From an uncultured Sphingomonas sp. (GTDB taxonomy: Bacteria > Pseudomonadota > Alphaproteobacteria > Sphingomonadales > Sphingomonadaceae), in the NCBI RefSeq assembly GCF_913776855.1, contig NZ_CAJYQD010000001.1, positions 1 through 64,000 of the forward strand: a DNA stretch of 64,000 nt, in the 5' to 3' direction. Under the pieces are notes generated by a model, which saw only the letters and a program-made list of their open reading frames with translations, was not told where the DNA came from and searched no databases. This document shows, one piece after another, positions 18,085 through 26,743 of this stretch. Made by a program: the position numbers and the translations under genes. How positions within the stretch are numbered: the first letter of the stretch is position 1; each line of letters begins with the position of its first letter.

Positions 18085-19595
18085 AGGACGGCAATATCCG
18101 CAGCATCACCATCGTCGGCGGCGGCACCGCCGGGTGGATGGCGGCCGCTGCCTTCTCGCGCATCCTGTCGGGCAGCGGCATCGCGATCCGCGTGGTCGAA
18201 TCCGAAGCGATCGGAACGGTCGGCGTGGGCGAGGCGACGATCCCGCATATCCAGTATTTCAACCGTCTGCTGGGCATCGACGAGGACGAGTTCGTCCGAC
18301 GGACCTGCGCCACCTTCAAGCTCGGCATCGAGTTCGTCGACTGGGGTCGGATTGGCGAACGCTATATCCACCCGTTCGGCAGCTATGGGCAGGAGATGGA
18401 GGGCCTGCACTTCCATCATTTCTGGTACCGGCAGGCACAGATGGGCGGGGCGTTGCCGCTCGACCGCTACAGCATCGGCGTCGGCGCGGCGCGGGCGGGC
18501 AAGTTCCAGCGTCCCGACCATAGCCGGCCGGGATCGCCGCTGGGCGGCATCTCCTACGCGTTCCAGTTCGATGCCGCGCTCTATGCCCGGTTCCTGCGCG
18601 AACGGGCCGAGGCGGCGGGTGTGGAGCGGATTGAGGGACGGATCGTCGATGTCGCGCTGAACGGCGCGAACGGCCATGTCGATCATGTGATGCTGGACGA
18701 TGGCCGCAGCGTGGGCGGCGATCTGTTCATCGACTGCTCGGGCTTTCGCGGGCTGCTGATCGAAGGGGCGCTGAAGGCCGGCTATGACGACTGGCGCGCA
18801 TGGTTGCCATGCGACCGCGCGGTGGCGCGGCCGTGCGTGCGGGTGGCCGATCCGACGCCCTACACCCGCGCGACAGCGACCAGCGTCGGGTGGCGCTGGC
18901 GCATCCCGCTCCAGTCGCGCACCGGCAACGGTCATGTCTATTGTTCGGACCACGTCGATGACGAAACCGCGCTGGCGATGCTCGACGCGGGGCTGGACGG
19001 CGCGCCGCTGGCCGGGCCGAATTTCCTGCGCTTCACTGCGGGCGTGCGGCGCAAGGCGTGGGACCGCAACGTCGTCGCGCTGGGGCTGGCGTCGGGATTC
19101 CTCGAACCACTCGAGTCGACCTCGATCCACCTGATCCAGTCAGGGATTGCCCGGCTGCTGACCAACTTTCCCGACCGCTCGTTCAACCAGCCCGACATCG
19201 ATTATTACAACCGGCGGACGCGCGCGGAATATGAACAGATCCGCGACTTCCTGATCCTGCATTACAAGGCGACCGCGCGCGACGACAGCCCGTTCTGGCG
19301 CCGGTGCCGCGACATGGTGATCCCCGAATCGCTGGCGGAGCGGATCGCGATCTTTCGCGAGAATGCACGGCTGTACCGCCACGATAACGAACTGTTCAGC
19401 GAGACGAGCTGGCTGGCGGTGCTGCATGGGCAGAACATTGCGCCCAAGCGCCACCATCCCATCGCCGACCTGCTGAGCGATGCCGAACTGGACGACCGCA
19501 TGACCCGGATCGCGGCGGCGATGGATTCGGGGGTGCGGGCGATGCCGGACCATATGGCGTTCATCGATCGCCACTGCCGCAGCATGGATCAGTGA
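18081..19595 (+). CDS. Flavin-dependent tryptophan-halogenase family protein (array copy 4)
   Basis: 504 residues from the ATG at 18081 (MKDGNIRSITIVGGG). A TTG 18 bases upstream is in frame but lies inside copy 3, and the ATGA overlap favours the ATG. Visible motifs are GGGTAGWM, Lys80 in TFKLGIEFVDWGRIGERYIH, FIDCSGFRGLLIEG, WRWRIP and EPLESTSIHLIQ. It is the last gene of the array. The sugar operon begins 142 bases further on, behind its own operator. Confidence 0.9.
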   Translation: MKDGNIRSITIVGGGTAGWMAAAAFSRILSGSGIAIRVVESEAIGTVGVGEATIPHIQYFNRLLGIDEDEFVRRTCATFKLGIEFVDWGRIGERYIHPFGSYGQEMEGLHFHHFWYRQAQMGGALPLDRYSIGVGAARAGKFQRPDHSRPGSPLGGISYAFQFDAALYARFLRERAEAAGVERIEGRIVDVALNGANGHVDHVMLDDGRSVGGDLFIDCSGFRGLLIEGALKAGYDDWRAWLPCDRAVARPCVRVADPTPYTRATATSVGWRWRIPLQSRTGNGHVYCSDHVDDETALAMLDAGLDGAPLAGPNFLRFTAGVRRKAWDRNVVALGLASGFLEPLESTSIHLIQSGIARLLTNFPDRSFNQPDIDYYNRRTRAEYEQIRDFLILHYKATARDDSPFWRRCRDMVIPESLAERIAIFRENARLYRHDNELFSETSWLAVLHGQNIAPKRHHPIADLLSDAELDDRMTRIAAAMDSGVRAMPDHMAFIDRHCRSMDQ

Positions 19596-19647
19596 ACGTT
19601 ATCAACGTCAGGTACGTGCCGCTGGCCATCGAATACCGTAAAAGCTG

Positions 19648-19661
19648 TGGAACCGGTTACA
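19648..19661. promoter_or_regulatory. LacI-family-type operator upstream of the sugar operon
   Basis: TGGAACCGGTTACA is a near-perfect dyad (TGxAACCGGTTxCA) with the CG-centred form bound by LacI/GalR-family repressors. It sits 77 bases before the permease ATG. A TTTACA (19668-19673) just downstream may be a -35 element, though no strong -10 follows. A second short inverted repeat, ACGTT-ATC-AACGT (19596-19608), lies right after the halogenase stop. No LacI-type gene is in the window, so the regulator must be encoded elsewhere. Confidence 0.65.
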
Positions 19662-19737
19662 TTGGCCTTTACAGCGCTGTCATATCTACTTAGCCTCCGC
19701 GTCAATTAAGCAGACAAAACCGCGGAGGGGATGGTGC

Positions 19738-20985
19738 ATGGCCATAGCGGAGGGTGTTGGACGTCGCAGTCGCGCGTCGGTCGATGGCGGGATGACCGTC
19801 CGGCTGAGCGCATTGATGTTCATGCAGTTTTTCATCTGGGGGGCGTGGCAGGTCACGCTCGGTCTGGTGATGCAGACGGTCGGTATCGGCAACCTGATCG
19901 GTGACGCGTTCTCGATGGGGCCGATCGCGTCGATCGTCGGATCGCTGCTGCTGGGCATGGTCGCCACGCGCTATGTCGCGCCCAAGATGCTGATGGTGAT
20001 CCTGCATCTGGTCGGTGGCGTGCTGCTGTTCCTGATGCCCTCGCTCATCACGCCCGAACGCGGCGGCACGTTCGTCTGGCTGCTGCTCGGCTATATGATC
20101 CTCTACATGCCGACCGTCGGCCTCGCGAACACGATCGCGCTGAAGAGCTTTGGCGAGCGGACGGATAATTTCCCGTTTGTGCGCGCGTTCGGTACGATCG
20201 GCTGGATCGCGTCGGGCCTCATCATCGGGTGGGCCGGACTGTCGGCCAGCCCGCAGATCTTTACCGTCGCGGCGGTCGTGTCGGTGGCGCTCGGCCTGTA
20301 CAGCATCACCCTGCCGACGGTCGAAGCGGACAAGCCGCAGGGCGGCAGCGTGCTACGCCAGGTGTTCTGCGTCGAGGCGTTCGGCCTGATGAAGCAGAAG
20401 TCGTTCCTGATCTTCATCCTGTGCGCCACCCTGATCTCGGTGCCGCTGGCGATGTATTATGCCTATGCCTCGCCCTATGTTGGGGCGGCGGGGATCGAGA
20501 ATGTCGGCGGTACGCTCGCCATCGGGCAGATGTCCGAACTGGTCTTCATGTTCTCGATGCCGTGGCTGTATCGCCGCTTCGGGGTGAAGCCGCTGCTGCT
20601 GGTCGGCATGGCCGCATGGGCGCTGCGCTATGCGCTGTTCGCGATCGGAGACGGCGGGTCGGGCCTCTGGGCGGTGTATCTGGGCGTCGCCCTGCATGGC
20701 GTGTGCTACGATTTCTTCTTCGTCGCCGGCGCCATCTACACCGGCATCATCGCCGCGCCGAAGGGCGTGAATGCGCAGGCGCAGGGGATGCTGACGCTGT
20801 TCACCTATGGCGTCGGGATGTTGCTCGGATCGCAGATCGGCGCCCTGCTCTATGCGCAGCTGCCGGCCACCCCGACCATCGCCGACTGGCAGGGCATGTG
20901 GGTCTATCCCGCCGTCGCCGCCGCCGCGATCGCGCTGCTGTTTCAACTGACCTTCCGTGACGACCGCAAGGAGACGCTGGCATGA
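19738..20985 (+). CDS. MFS permease, nucleoside:H+ symporter (NupG-like) family
   Basis: An inner-membrane secondary transporter of 415 residues with about 12 transmembrane helices. The opening MTVRLSALMFMQFFIWGAWQVTLG is the signature of the NupG/xanthosine symporter branch. It starts at an ATG with strong GGAGGGG spacing; an internal ATG at 19792 gives the conventional N-terminus. It is the first gene of the nine-gene operon behind the LacI-type operator and overlaps the next gene by 4 bases. In this context the substrate is more likely a sugar or keto-glycoside than a nucleoside. That is inference. Confidence 0.85.
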   Translation: MAIAEGVGRRSRASVDGGMTVRLSALMFMQFFIWGAWQVTLGLVMQTVGIGNLIGDAFSMGPIASIVGSLLLGMVATRYVAPKMLMVILHLVGGVLLFLMPSLITPERGGTFVWLLLGYMILYMPTVGLANTIALKSFGERTDNFPFVRAFGTIGWIASGLIIGWAGLSASPQIFTVAAVVSVALGLYSITLPTVEADKPQGGSVLRQVFCVEAFGLMKQKSFLIFILCATLISVPLAMYYAYASPYVGAAGIENVGGTLAIGQMSELVFMFSMPWLYRRFGVKPLLLVGMAAWALRYALFAIGDGGSGLWAVYLGVALHGVCYDFFFVAGAIYTGIIAAPKGVNAQAQGMLTLFTYGVGMLLGSQIGALLYAQLPATPTIADWQGMWVYPAVAAAAIALLFQLTFRDDRKETLA

Positions 20986-22040
20986 CGGGAATGAAGGGAC
21001 CGGGCATCTTCCTCGCCCAGTTCATGGGCAACGAAGCCCCGTTCGACAGCCTTGAGAACATGGCCGAATGGGCCGCCGGGCTTGGCTATGTCGGGGTGCA
21101 GATTCCGTGCGACAGCCGGCTGATCGACCTGAAGACCGCATCGGAAAGCCAGGATTATTGCGACGAGCTGACCGGCAAGCTGGCCGAGCACGGCATCGAG
21201 GTGACCGAGCTGTCGACCCATTTGCAGGGGCAGCTGGTGGCGGTCCATCCCGCCTATGACACGCTGTTCGACGGCTTTGCGCCGGCGCAAGTCCATGGCA
21301 AGCCTGCCGAGCGGCAAATCTGGGCGGTCGATCAGGTCAAGATGGCGGCAAAGGCCAGCGCGAAGCTGGGCCTGAAGGCGCACGCGACCTTTTCCGGCGC
21401 GCTTGCCTGGCCCTATGTCTATCCATGGCCGCAGCGTCCGGCGGGACTGGTCGAGGAAGCGTTCGCCGAACTGGCGCGGCGCTGGACCCCGATCCTCGAC
21501 GTGTTCGAGGAGAATGGCGTGCATTGCGCGTTCGAGGTCCATGCTGGCGAGGACCTGCACGACGGCGCCACCTGGGAGCGCTTTCTCGAGGCGGTTAAGG
21601 GCCATAATGCCGCGCGGCTGCTGTTCGACCCGTCGCATTATGTGCTGCAACAGCTCGACTATCTCGACTTCATCGACCGCTATCACGACCGCATCTCGTG
21701 CTTCCATGTGAAGGATGCGGAGTTCAATCCGACCGGCCGGTCGGGCGTCTATGGCGGGTACCAGAACTGGGTCGATCGCGCCGGGCGCTTCCGCTCGCTG
21801 GGCGATGGGCAGGTCGATTTCTCGGGCGTGTTCAGCCGCATGGCGCAATATGGCTATGACGGCTGGGCGGTGCTGGAATGGGAATGCGCGCTGAAGAATT
21901 CGGCGGACGGCGCGGTCGAAGGGGCGCCGTTCATCGAGGCGCACATGATTCGCCTGACCGAGCATCCGTTCGATGATTTCGCCGCGAGCGGTGTCGATCG
22001 CGCCGCGATCCGCACGCTGATGGGACTGTCGCCGGAATGA
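20982..22040 (+). CDS. Sugar phosphate isomerase/epimerase family (AP-endonuclease-2 TIM barrel), cytosolic
   Basis: 352 residues with no signal peptide. It has the xylose-isomerase-like TIM-barrel pattern: a first-strand GIFLAQFMG, the metal-ligand strands CAFEVHAGED, RLLFDPSHYV, ISCFHVKDAEF and AVLEWECALKN. Glu, Asp, His and Glu at the ends of these strands would bind a divalent metal. Relatives isomerise or epimerise keto sugars, and some cleave 3-keto-glycosides. It overlaps the permease and the Gfo/Idh/MocA gene by 4 bases each. Confidence 0.85.
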   Translation: MTGMKGPGIFLAQFMGNEAPFDSLENMAEWAAGLGYVGVQIPCDSRLIDLKTASESQDYCDELTGKLAEHGIEVTELSTHLQGQLVAVHPAYDTLFDGFAPAQVHGKPAERQIWAVDQVKMAAKASAKLGLKAHATFSGALAWPYVYPWPQRPAGLVEEAFAELARRWTPILDVFEENGVHCAFEVHAGEDLHDGATWERFLEAVKGHNAARLLFDPSHYVLQQLDYLDFIDRYHDRISCFHVKDAEFNPTGRSGVYGGYQNWVDRAGRFRSLGDGQVDFSGVFSRMAQYGYDGWAVLEWECALKNSADGAVEGAPFIEAHMIRLTEHPFDDFAASGVDRAAIRTLMGLSPE

Positions 22041-23185
22041 GCGCGAAGCGACCCCTGAAGCTCGGCATGGCCGGTGGTGGCGAAGGTGCGTTCATCGGCG
22101 CGATCCACCGTCATGCGGCGGCGATGGACGGTGACTGGCAACTGGTCGCGGGTACGTTCAGCAGCGATGCCGGCCGCAACGCGCGCAGCGGCGATGCGCT
22201 CAATCTCGATCCCGCACGGGTCTATGGCGACATACACGCGCTGATCGCGGGCGAACTGGCCCTGCCGGCGGGCCAGCGGATCGACGCGCTGGCGATCGTG
22301 ACGCCCAACCACCTGCACGCACCGATGGCGATCGCCGCGCTGGAAGCCGGGATCAACGTCTTCTGCGAAAAGCCGATGGCGATGAGCAGCGACGAAGCGC
22401 GTGCCATCGCCGCCGCCGCACGGGCGAGCGGCGCGAAATTCGCGCTGGCCTTCACCTATAGCGGCTATCCGCTGGTCGAGGAGGCACGTGCGCGGGTCGC
22501 GCGCGGCGATCTGGGCAAGATCCGAGTCGTGCAGGTCGAATATCTTCAGGGCTGGCTGAGCCTGCCGATTGATGGCGATGGCAACAAGCAGGCTGAATGG
22601 CGGACCGATCCGGCCAAGGCGGGGCTGGGTGGGTGCCTGGGCGACATCGGCACCCATGCCTTCCACCTTGCCGAGCATGTCGCGGGCGTCCGGGTCGACA
22701 CGCTGTCGGCCGATCTGACGGCGCATGTCCCCGGCCGGCGGCTGGACGATGACGTCAGCGCGCTGCTGCGCTTCGATGGCGGGGCGCGGGGCACGCTGAA
22801 GGCCAGCCAGGTCGCGGCGGGCGAGGAGAACGGCCTGAAGCTGCGCGTGTCGGGGGAACGCGGCACGCTCGAATGGGCGCAGATGGAGCCGAACACGCTG
22901 ACGTTGCGCTGGCTCGACCGGCCGATCGAGGTCGTGCGTGCCGGGGGGCCGGGGCTGGGGGCGTCGACGCAGGCGCTGCTGCGTACACCTTCGGGTCATC
23001 CGGAGGGCTATATCGAGGCATTTGCCAATCTGTATCAAGGCTTTGCCGCACAGATTCGGGGTGACGACACGCGGTTCGTGCCGGGGCTGACCGACGGCCT
23101 GCGCACCATGGCCTTTATCGAGGCGATGATCGCGAACGCCGCGTCCGACGCCAAATGGACCCATGTATCGGGAGAGAGTCGATGA
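22037..23185 (+). CDS. Gfo/Idh/MocA family NAD(P)-dependent sugar oxidoreductase
   Basis: 382 residues. An N-terminal Rossmann fold has GMAGGGEGAFIGAIHRHAA as its dinucleotide loop, then VTPNHLHAPMAIAALEAG and the family's FCEKPMAM motif with the catalytic-region lysine. In the C-terminal domain, GCLGDIGTHAFHLAEHV carries the substrate-binding Asp/His. No signal peptide, so cytosolic. In this operon the plausible reaction is reduction of 3-keto-glucose (or a related keto sugar) to the normal sugar. That is inference from context. It overlaps the cytochrome gene by 4 bases. Confidence 0.9.
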   Translation: MSAKRPLKLGMAGGGEGAFIGAIHRHAAAMDGDWQLVAGTFSSDAGRNARSGDALNLDPARVYGDIHALIAGELALPAGQRIDALAIVTPNHLHAPMAIAALEAGINVFCEKPMAMSSDEARAIAAAARASGAKFALAFTYSGYPLVEEARARVARGDLGKIRVVQVEYLQGWLSLPIDGDGNKQAEWRTDPAKAGLGGCLGDIGTHAFHLAEHVAGVRVDTLSADLTAHVPGRRLDDDVSALLRFDGGARGTLKASQVAAGEENGLKLRVSGERGTLEWAQMEPNTLTLRWLDRPIEVVRAGGPGLGASTQALLRTPSGHPEGYIEAFANLYQGFAAQIRGDDTRFVPGLTDGLRTMAFIEAMIANAASDAKWTHVSGESR

Positions 23186-23559
23186 AATATCTGATGGGAA
23201 TTGCCATCGCCGGGGCCGGCGCGACCGTCGCGCTGCTCGCCACCGTCACGCCGACGACCGCGCAGACGCCGGCACCGGCCGCGTTCAACGCGTGCAAGGC
23301 ATGTCATACGGTCAACAAGGGCGGGCGCAACGGCATCGGCCCGAACCTGAACGGCGTGGTCGGCCGGCCCGCCGCATCGGTCGCGGGCTTCAACTATTCG
23401 CCGGCGTTGAAGGCGTCGAAGCTGCGCTGGGACGCGAAGACGCTGGATGAATATCTGACGGCCCCGACCAAGAAGGTGCCGGGCACGCGGATGCCGATCG
23501 CGACGCCCGACGCGGCGAAGCGCGCGGCGATCATCGCCTATCTGACGTCTGCCAAATGA
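23182..23559 (+). CDS. Small c-type cytochrome (class I), secreted
   Basis: A 125-residue protein with a Sec signal peptide (cleavage near TTAQT). Haem attaches at CKACH (Cys38, Cys41, His42) and Met104 in GTRMPIA is the likely sixth ligand, as in cytochrome c2/c550-type proteins. GGRNGIGPNLNGVVGR is the usual family segment. The ATG at 23182 was chosen because GGGAGAGAG precedes it and it overlaps the preceding stop (ATGA). Its place in the operon suggests it accepts electrons from the GMC dehydrogenase encoded downstream. Confidence 0.92.
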   Translation: MKYLMGIAIAGAGATVALLATVTPTTAQTPAPAAFNACKACHTVNKGGRNGIGPNLNGVVGRPAASVAGFNYSPALKASKLRWDAKTLDEYLTAPTKKVPGTRMPIATPDAAKRAAIIAYLTSAK

Positions 23560-24470
23560 ACGGCGTGTCGCGACGCACGGTGATGGCGGGCGGCGCGGCG
23601 GCGACGCTGGCGGTCGGCGTCGGCGCGGCACAACGACCGCCGTCGAACGCGGCGCGCTTCTCGCTCAAGTTCGCGCCGCACGAGGGCAGCTTCGCCAGCA
23701 GGGGCGGGCGGATCGAACAGATCGCCTATGCCGCCGATCAGGGCTTTACCGCGTGGGAGGATAACGAGGCGGGCCTGCGCAGCGTTGCCGAGCAGACCGC
23801 GATGGCCAAGGCGCTGCAGCAGCGCGGCATGACGATGGGGGTATTCGTCGCCTCCATGCCGAAATGGGCGCAGTCGCGACCGATCCTGGGCGCGACCGAT
23901 GGTGCGGAGCGCGAGGCGTTCCTCAACGACATCCGCGCCTCGATCGACGTCGCCAAGCGGCTGTCGGCAACGCGAATGACGGTGGTGACCGGCTTCCTCG
24001 ATCCGCGCGTGCCGCTGGACATCCAGACCGCGCGGGTGATCGACGTGATGCGCCGCGCGGGCGAAATCGTCGCGCCGCACGGCATCGCGATGGTCATGGA
24101 GCCGCTCAATACGCGCACCAACCATCCCGGCGTCTATATGCAGACCGTCGCGCAGGGCTATGCCGTCGCGCGCGGTGCAAACAGTCCGGGCGTAAAGGTG
24201 CTGGCCGATCTGTATCACGAACAGATTCAGTCGGGAAATTTGATCCCGACGCTCGACGCGTGCTGGGACGAGATCGGCTATATCCAGTTCGGCGACACTC
24301 CGGGCCGCAACGAGCCGGGCACGGGCGAGATCAACTATGCGACGATCGTCCGCTGGCTGCGCGACAAGCGTTATGCCGGGGTGATCGGCATGGAACACGG
24401 CAATTCTATCAAAGGTCGCGCGGGCGAGGAGGCGCTGGTCGCCGCCTATCGCCGGATCGATCAGGCTTAA
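23556..24470 (+). CDS. Tat-exported sugar isomerase/epimerase (hydroxypyruvate-isomerase-like TIM barrel)
   Basis: 304 residues. The N-terminus NGVSRRTVMAGGAAATLAVG is a twin-arginine signal, so the protein probably acts in the periplasm. The mature part has TIM-barrel metal-site strands typical of hydroxypyruvate-isomerase-like proteins: MVMEPLNTRTNHPG, KVLADLYHEQIQSGN, IQFGDTPGRNEPGTGEINY and VIGMEHGNS. Periplasmic members next to GMC/DUF1080 genes are candidates for acting on keto-glycosides. It overlaps the cytochrome gene by 4 bases and lies 15 bases before the DUF1080 gene, with a GGGGGAGGGA ribosome site between them. Confidence 0.87.
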   Translation: MNGVSRRTVMAGGAAATLAVGVGAAQRPPSNAARFSLKFAPHEGSFASRGGRIEQIAYAADQGFTAWEDNEAGLRSVAEQTAMAKALQQRGMTMGVFVASMPKWAQSRPILGATDGAEREAFLNDIRASIDVAKRLSATRMTVVTGFLDPRVPLDIQTARVIDVMRRAGEIVAPHGIAMVMEPLNTRTNHPGVYMQTVAQGYAVARGANSPGVKVLADLYHEQIQSGNLIPTLDACWDEIGYIQFGDTPGRNEPGTGEINYATIVRWLRDKRYAGVIGMEHGNSIKGRAGEEALVAAYRRIDQA

Positions 24471-24485
24471 CAGGGGGAGGGACGG

Positions 24486-25313
24486 ATGACGCTCCGCACG
24501 ATGGTTGCGCTTGGCGCGACATTGATAACGCTCTCAACGTCCGGCATCGCGCAGGACAAGCCGGGGTTCAAGGATACGCCGATGCTGCCCGGCGGGCAGT
24601 GGCGGGTACATGACGCCGACCGGCCTGCGCCGGTGGTGGTAACCCCTGCGAAACAGGTGGGCGGTGCGCCGTCCGATGCAGTGGTGCTGTTCGATGGGCG
24701 CTCGCTCGACGCGTGGACGCCGCAGCGCATGGCGTGGCCGATCAAGGACGGCGCGATGACGGTGCCGGCCCGCGCCACCGCCGGGGGTGAGAACGCGCTG
24801 GTGACGAAGCAGAGCTTCGGCGACGTGCAGCTCCATCTGGAGTTTCGCAGCCCTAACCCGCCGACCAAATCGTCGCAGGATCGCGGCAATAGCGGCATAT
24901 GGTTCATGCAGCGCTATGAGGTGCAGATCCTCGATGGCTATCGCAACCCGACCTATGCCGATGGCACGGTCGGGGCGGTGTACGGCTTCAAGCCGCCACT
25001 CGCGAACGCGTCGCGTGCGCCCGGCGAGTGGCAGAGCTACGACATCGTCTTCGAACGGCCGCGTTTCGGCGCCGACGGGTCGCTGGTGCGTCCGGCCTAT
25101 GTCACCGCGTTCCTGAACGGGGTGCTGGTGCAGAATCATCAGGCGATGCTGGGCACGACCGTATGGCGGCAGGTCGCGAAATATACGGCGCATGGCGACG
25201 CCGCGCCGATCCAGTTGCAGGACCATGATTCGCCGGTGTCGTTCCGCAACATCTGGGTCCGTCCCTTGCCCGAAGCCGCGATCGCGCAGGATCTGAAGGA
25301 GAATATGAAATGA
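24486..25313 (+). CDS. DUF1080 (3-keto-disaccharide hydrolase-type) secreted protein
   Basis: 275 residues with a Sec signal peptide (cleavage after SGIAQ). The DUF1080 concanavalin-like fold shows VLFDGRSLDAWTP, FGDVQLHLEFRSPNP, SQDRGNSGIWFMQRYEVQILD, QSYDIVFERPRF and the end VSFRNIWVRPLP. Members of this family hydrolyse 3-keto-glycosidic bonds, which fits a neighbouring GMC dehydrogenase that could make the 3-keto group. It overlaps the next gene by 4 bases. Family assignment is clear; the exact substrate is not. Confidence 0.9.
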   Translation: MTLRTMVALGATLITLSTSGIAQDKPGFKDTPMLPGGQWRVHDADRPAPVVVTPAKQVGGAPSDAVVLFDGRSLDAWTPQRMAWPIKDGAMTVPARATAGGENALVTKQSFGDVQLHLEFRSPNPPTKSSQDRGNSGIWFMQRYEVQILDGYRNPTYADGTVGAVYGFKPPLANASRAPGEWQSYDIVFERPRFGADGSLVRPAYVTAFLNGVLVQNHQAMLGTTVWRQVAKYTAHGDAAPIQLQDHDSPVSFRNIWVRPLPEAAIAQDLKENMK

Positions 25314-25885
25314 TCGATCGCAGGACGGCGCTGGCCGGCGTCGCGGCGATGTTCGGTACCGCGCTCTATGCCCCGCTCGCACGCGCGGCGGGGGCGAGCG
25401 GGCCGGTCACGACGCCGGTGCCCGCCATCAGCGAAGGGCCGCCGAGCGCGGCGGTATTCACCGGCGCACAGCGTGCGGCGATGACGGCGCTCACCGAACG
25501 CATATTGCCGACCACCGACACGCCGGGCGCGATCGCCGCCGGGGTACCGCAATATATCGAAAAGCTGCTGGCAGACTGGTCCTATCCCGCCGAACGCGTG
25601 CCGATCATCGCCGGGCTGGACGCGATCGAGGCGAAGTCGATGGCCGACTATCGCGTATCGACCGCCAAGGCGACGCCGGCGCAGCAGGACGCGCTCCTGA
25701 CGCTGGCGATGAACGGGCAGATCACGGGGGGCAAGACCTTCTTCGAAGCGTTCCGCCAGCTGGTCATCGCCGGTTATTATACGTCGGAAATCGGCATGAC
25801 GCAGGAACGCGAATATCTGCCGGTGCCCGGCGAATATGACGGCGCCTTTCCCTATTCCAAGGTCAACAAGGTCTATAGCGCATGA
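25310..25885 (+). CDS. Gluconate 2-dehydrogenase subunit 3 family protein (Tat-borne small subunit)
   Basis: 191 residues with a twin-arginine signal (MIDRRTALAGVAAMFG). The mature part matches the small subunit of membrane-bound FAD gluconate/glucoside dehydrogenases: ALTERILPTTDTPGAIAAGVPQYIEKLLADW, helical segments, then FRQLVIAGYYTSEIGM. In such complexes the small subunit carries the export signal for the GMC flavoprotein, which lacks one. That is the situation here. It overlaps both flanking genes by 4 bases. Confidence 0.9.
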   Translation: MIDRRTALAGVAAMFGTALYAPLARAAGASGPVTTPVPAISEGPPSAAVFTGAQRAAMTALTERILPTTDTPGAIAAGVPQYIEKLLADWSYPAERVPIIAGLDAIEAKSMADYRVSTAKATPAQQDALLTLAMNGQITGGKTFFEAFRQLVIAGYYTSEIGMTQEREYLPVPGEYDGAFPYSKVNKVYSA

Positions 25886-26715
25886 TGATCGATCGCAGGA
25901 ACCTCCTGATCGGGGCGGGCGGCGTTGCCGCGCTCGCCGCCACCCGTACCGCCTCGGCCGCACAGATCGGCGCGGTGGGCATCCAGCTCTATACTGTGCG
26001 CGACCTGTTCCAGAAGGACCCGGTCGCCACGCTGACCTCGATCGCGAAGATCGGCTATCGCGAGGTCGAATATGGCGGTGGCGGTTATGACTCGATGGAC
26101 CACAAGATGCTTCGCCGGACGATGGACCGGCTGAAGCTGAAGTCGCCGTCGGTCCATATCGGCTATGACGCGCTGCTGGGGTCGTTCGATAAGCAGGTCG
26201 CGATGGCAAAGACGCTGGGCGCCGACACGGTGATCCTGCCGTACATGACCGATCAGTATCGCAACGAAGCCGGTTGGACGCAGGCGCTGCCCAACATCAA
26301 CCGCTTCGCCCGCGACCTGCGCCAGGCGGGCTTGGGCTTTGCCTATCACAATCACGATTTCGAATTCACGGTGAAGCCGGGCGGGATCAGCCTGTACGAA
26401 CGGCTGTTGAAGGAAACCGACCCGTCGCTGGTGAAGGTCGAACTCGATCTCTACTGGGTCGGCCATGCCGGCGAGGATGTCGGCGGCTGGATCGACCGGC
26501 TCGGCCCGCGCCTTTATGCCTATCACGTCAAGGACATGCGCGCCGATGGCAGCATGTGTGCGGTGGGCGCCGGCAAGACCGATTTCGCCGCGCTGTTCCG
26601 CCGCCCCGGCAGCAAGGGCGTGCGCCATTTCTATGTCGAGAACGACCAGGCGCCCGCGCCCTATCTGCCCGATATCACGACCAGCTACCGGACGCTCCGC
26701 GCCCTGCGCTACTGA
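25882..26715 (+). CDS. Tat-exported sugar phosphate isomerase/epimerase family protein
   Basis: 277 residues starting with a Tat signal (MIDRRNLLIGAGGVAALAA, cleavage near TASA). TIM-barrel features are IGAVGIQLYTVRDLF, YREVEYGGGGYDS, FAYHNHDFEF with the His-Asn-His-Asp metal motif, KVELDLYWVGHAGED and YAYHVKDMRADG. The same arrangement occurs in IolE-like proteins found with GMC/DUF1080 genes. It is the operon's third paralogue of this fold and the second predicted to be periplasmic. It is followed after 28 bases by the GMC gene. Confidence 0.88.
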   Translation: MMIDRRNLLIGAGGVAALAATRTASAAQIGAVGIQLYTVRDLFQKDPVATLTSIAKIGYREVEYGGGGYDSMDHKMLRRTMDRLKLKSPSVHIGYDALLGSFDKQVAMAKTLGADTVILPYMTDQYRNEAGWTQALPNINRFARDLRQAGLGFAYHNHDFEFTVKPGGISLYERLLKETDPSLVKVELDLYWVGHAGEDVGGWIDRLGPRLYAYHVKDMRADGSMCAVGAGKTDFAALFRRPGSKGVRHFYVENDQAPAPYLPDITTSYRTLRALRY

Positions 26716-26743
26716 ATAGAATCAAGACCCTGGGAGGGGGAAT

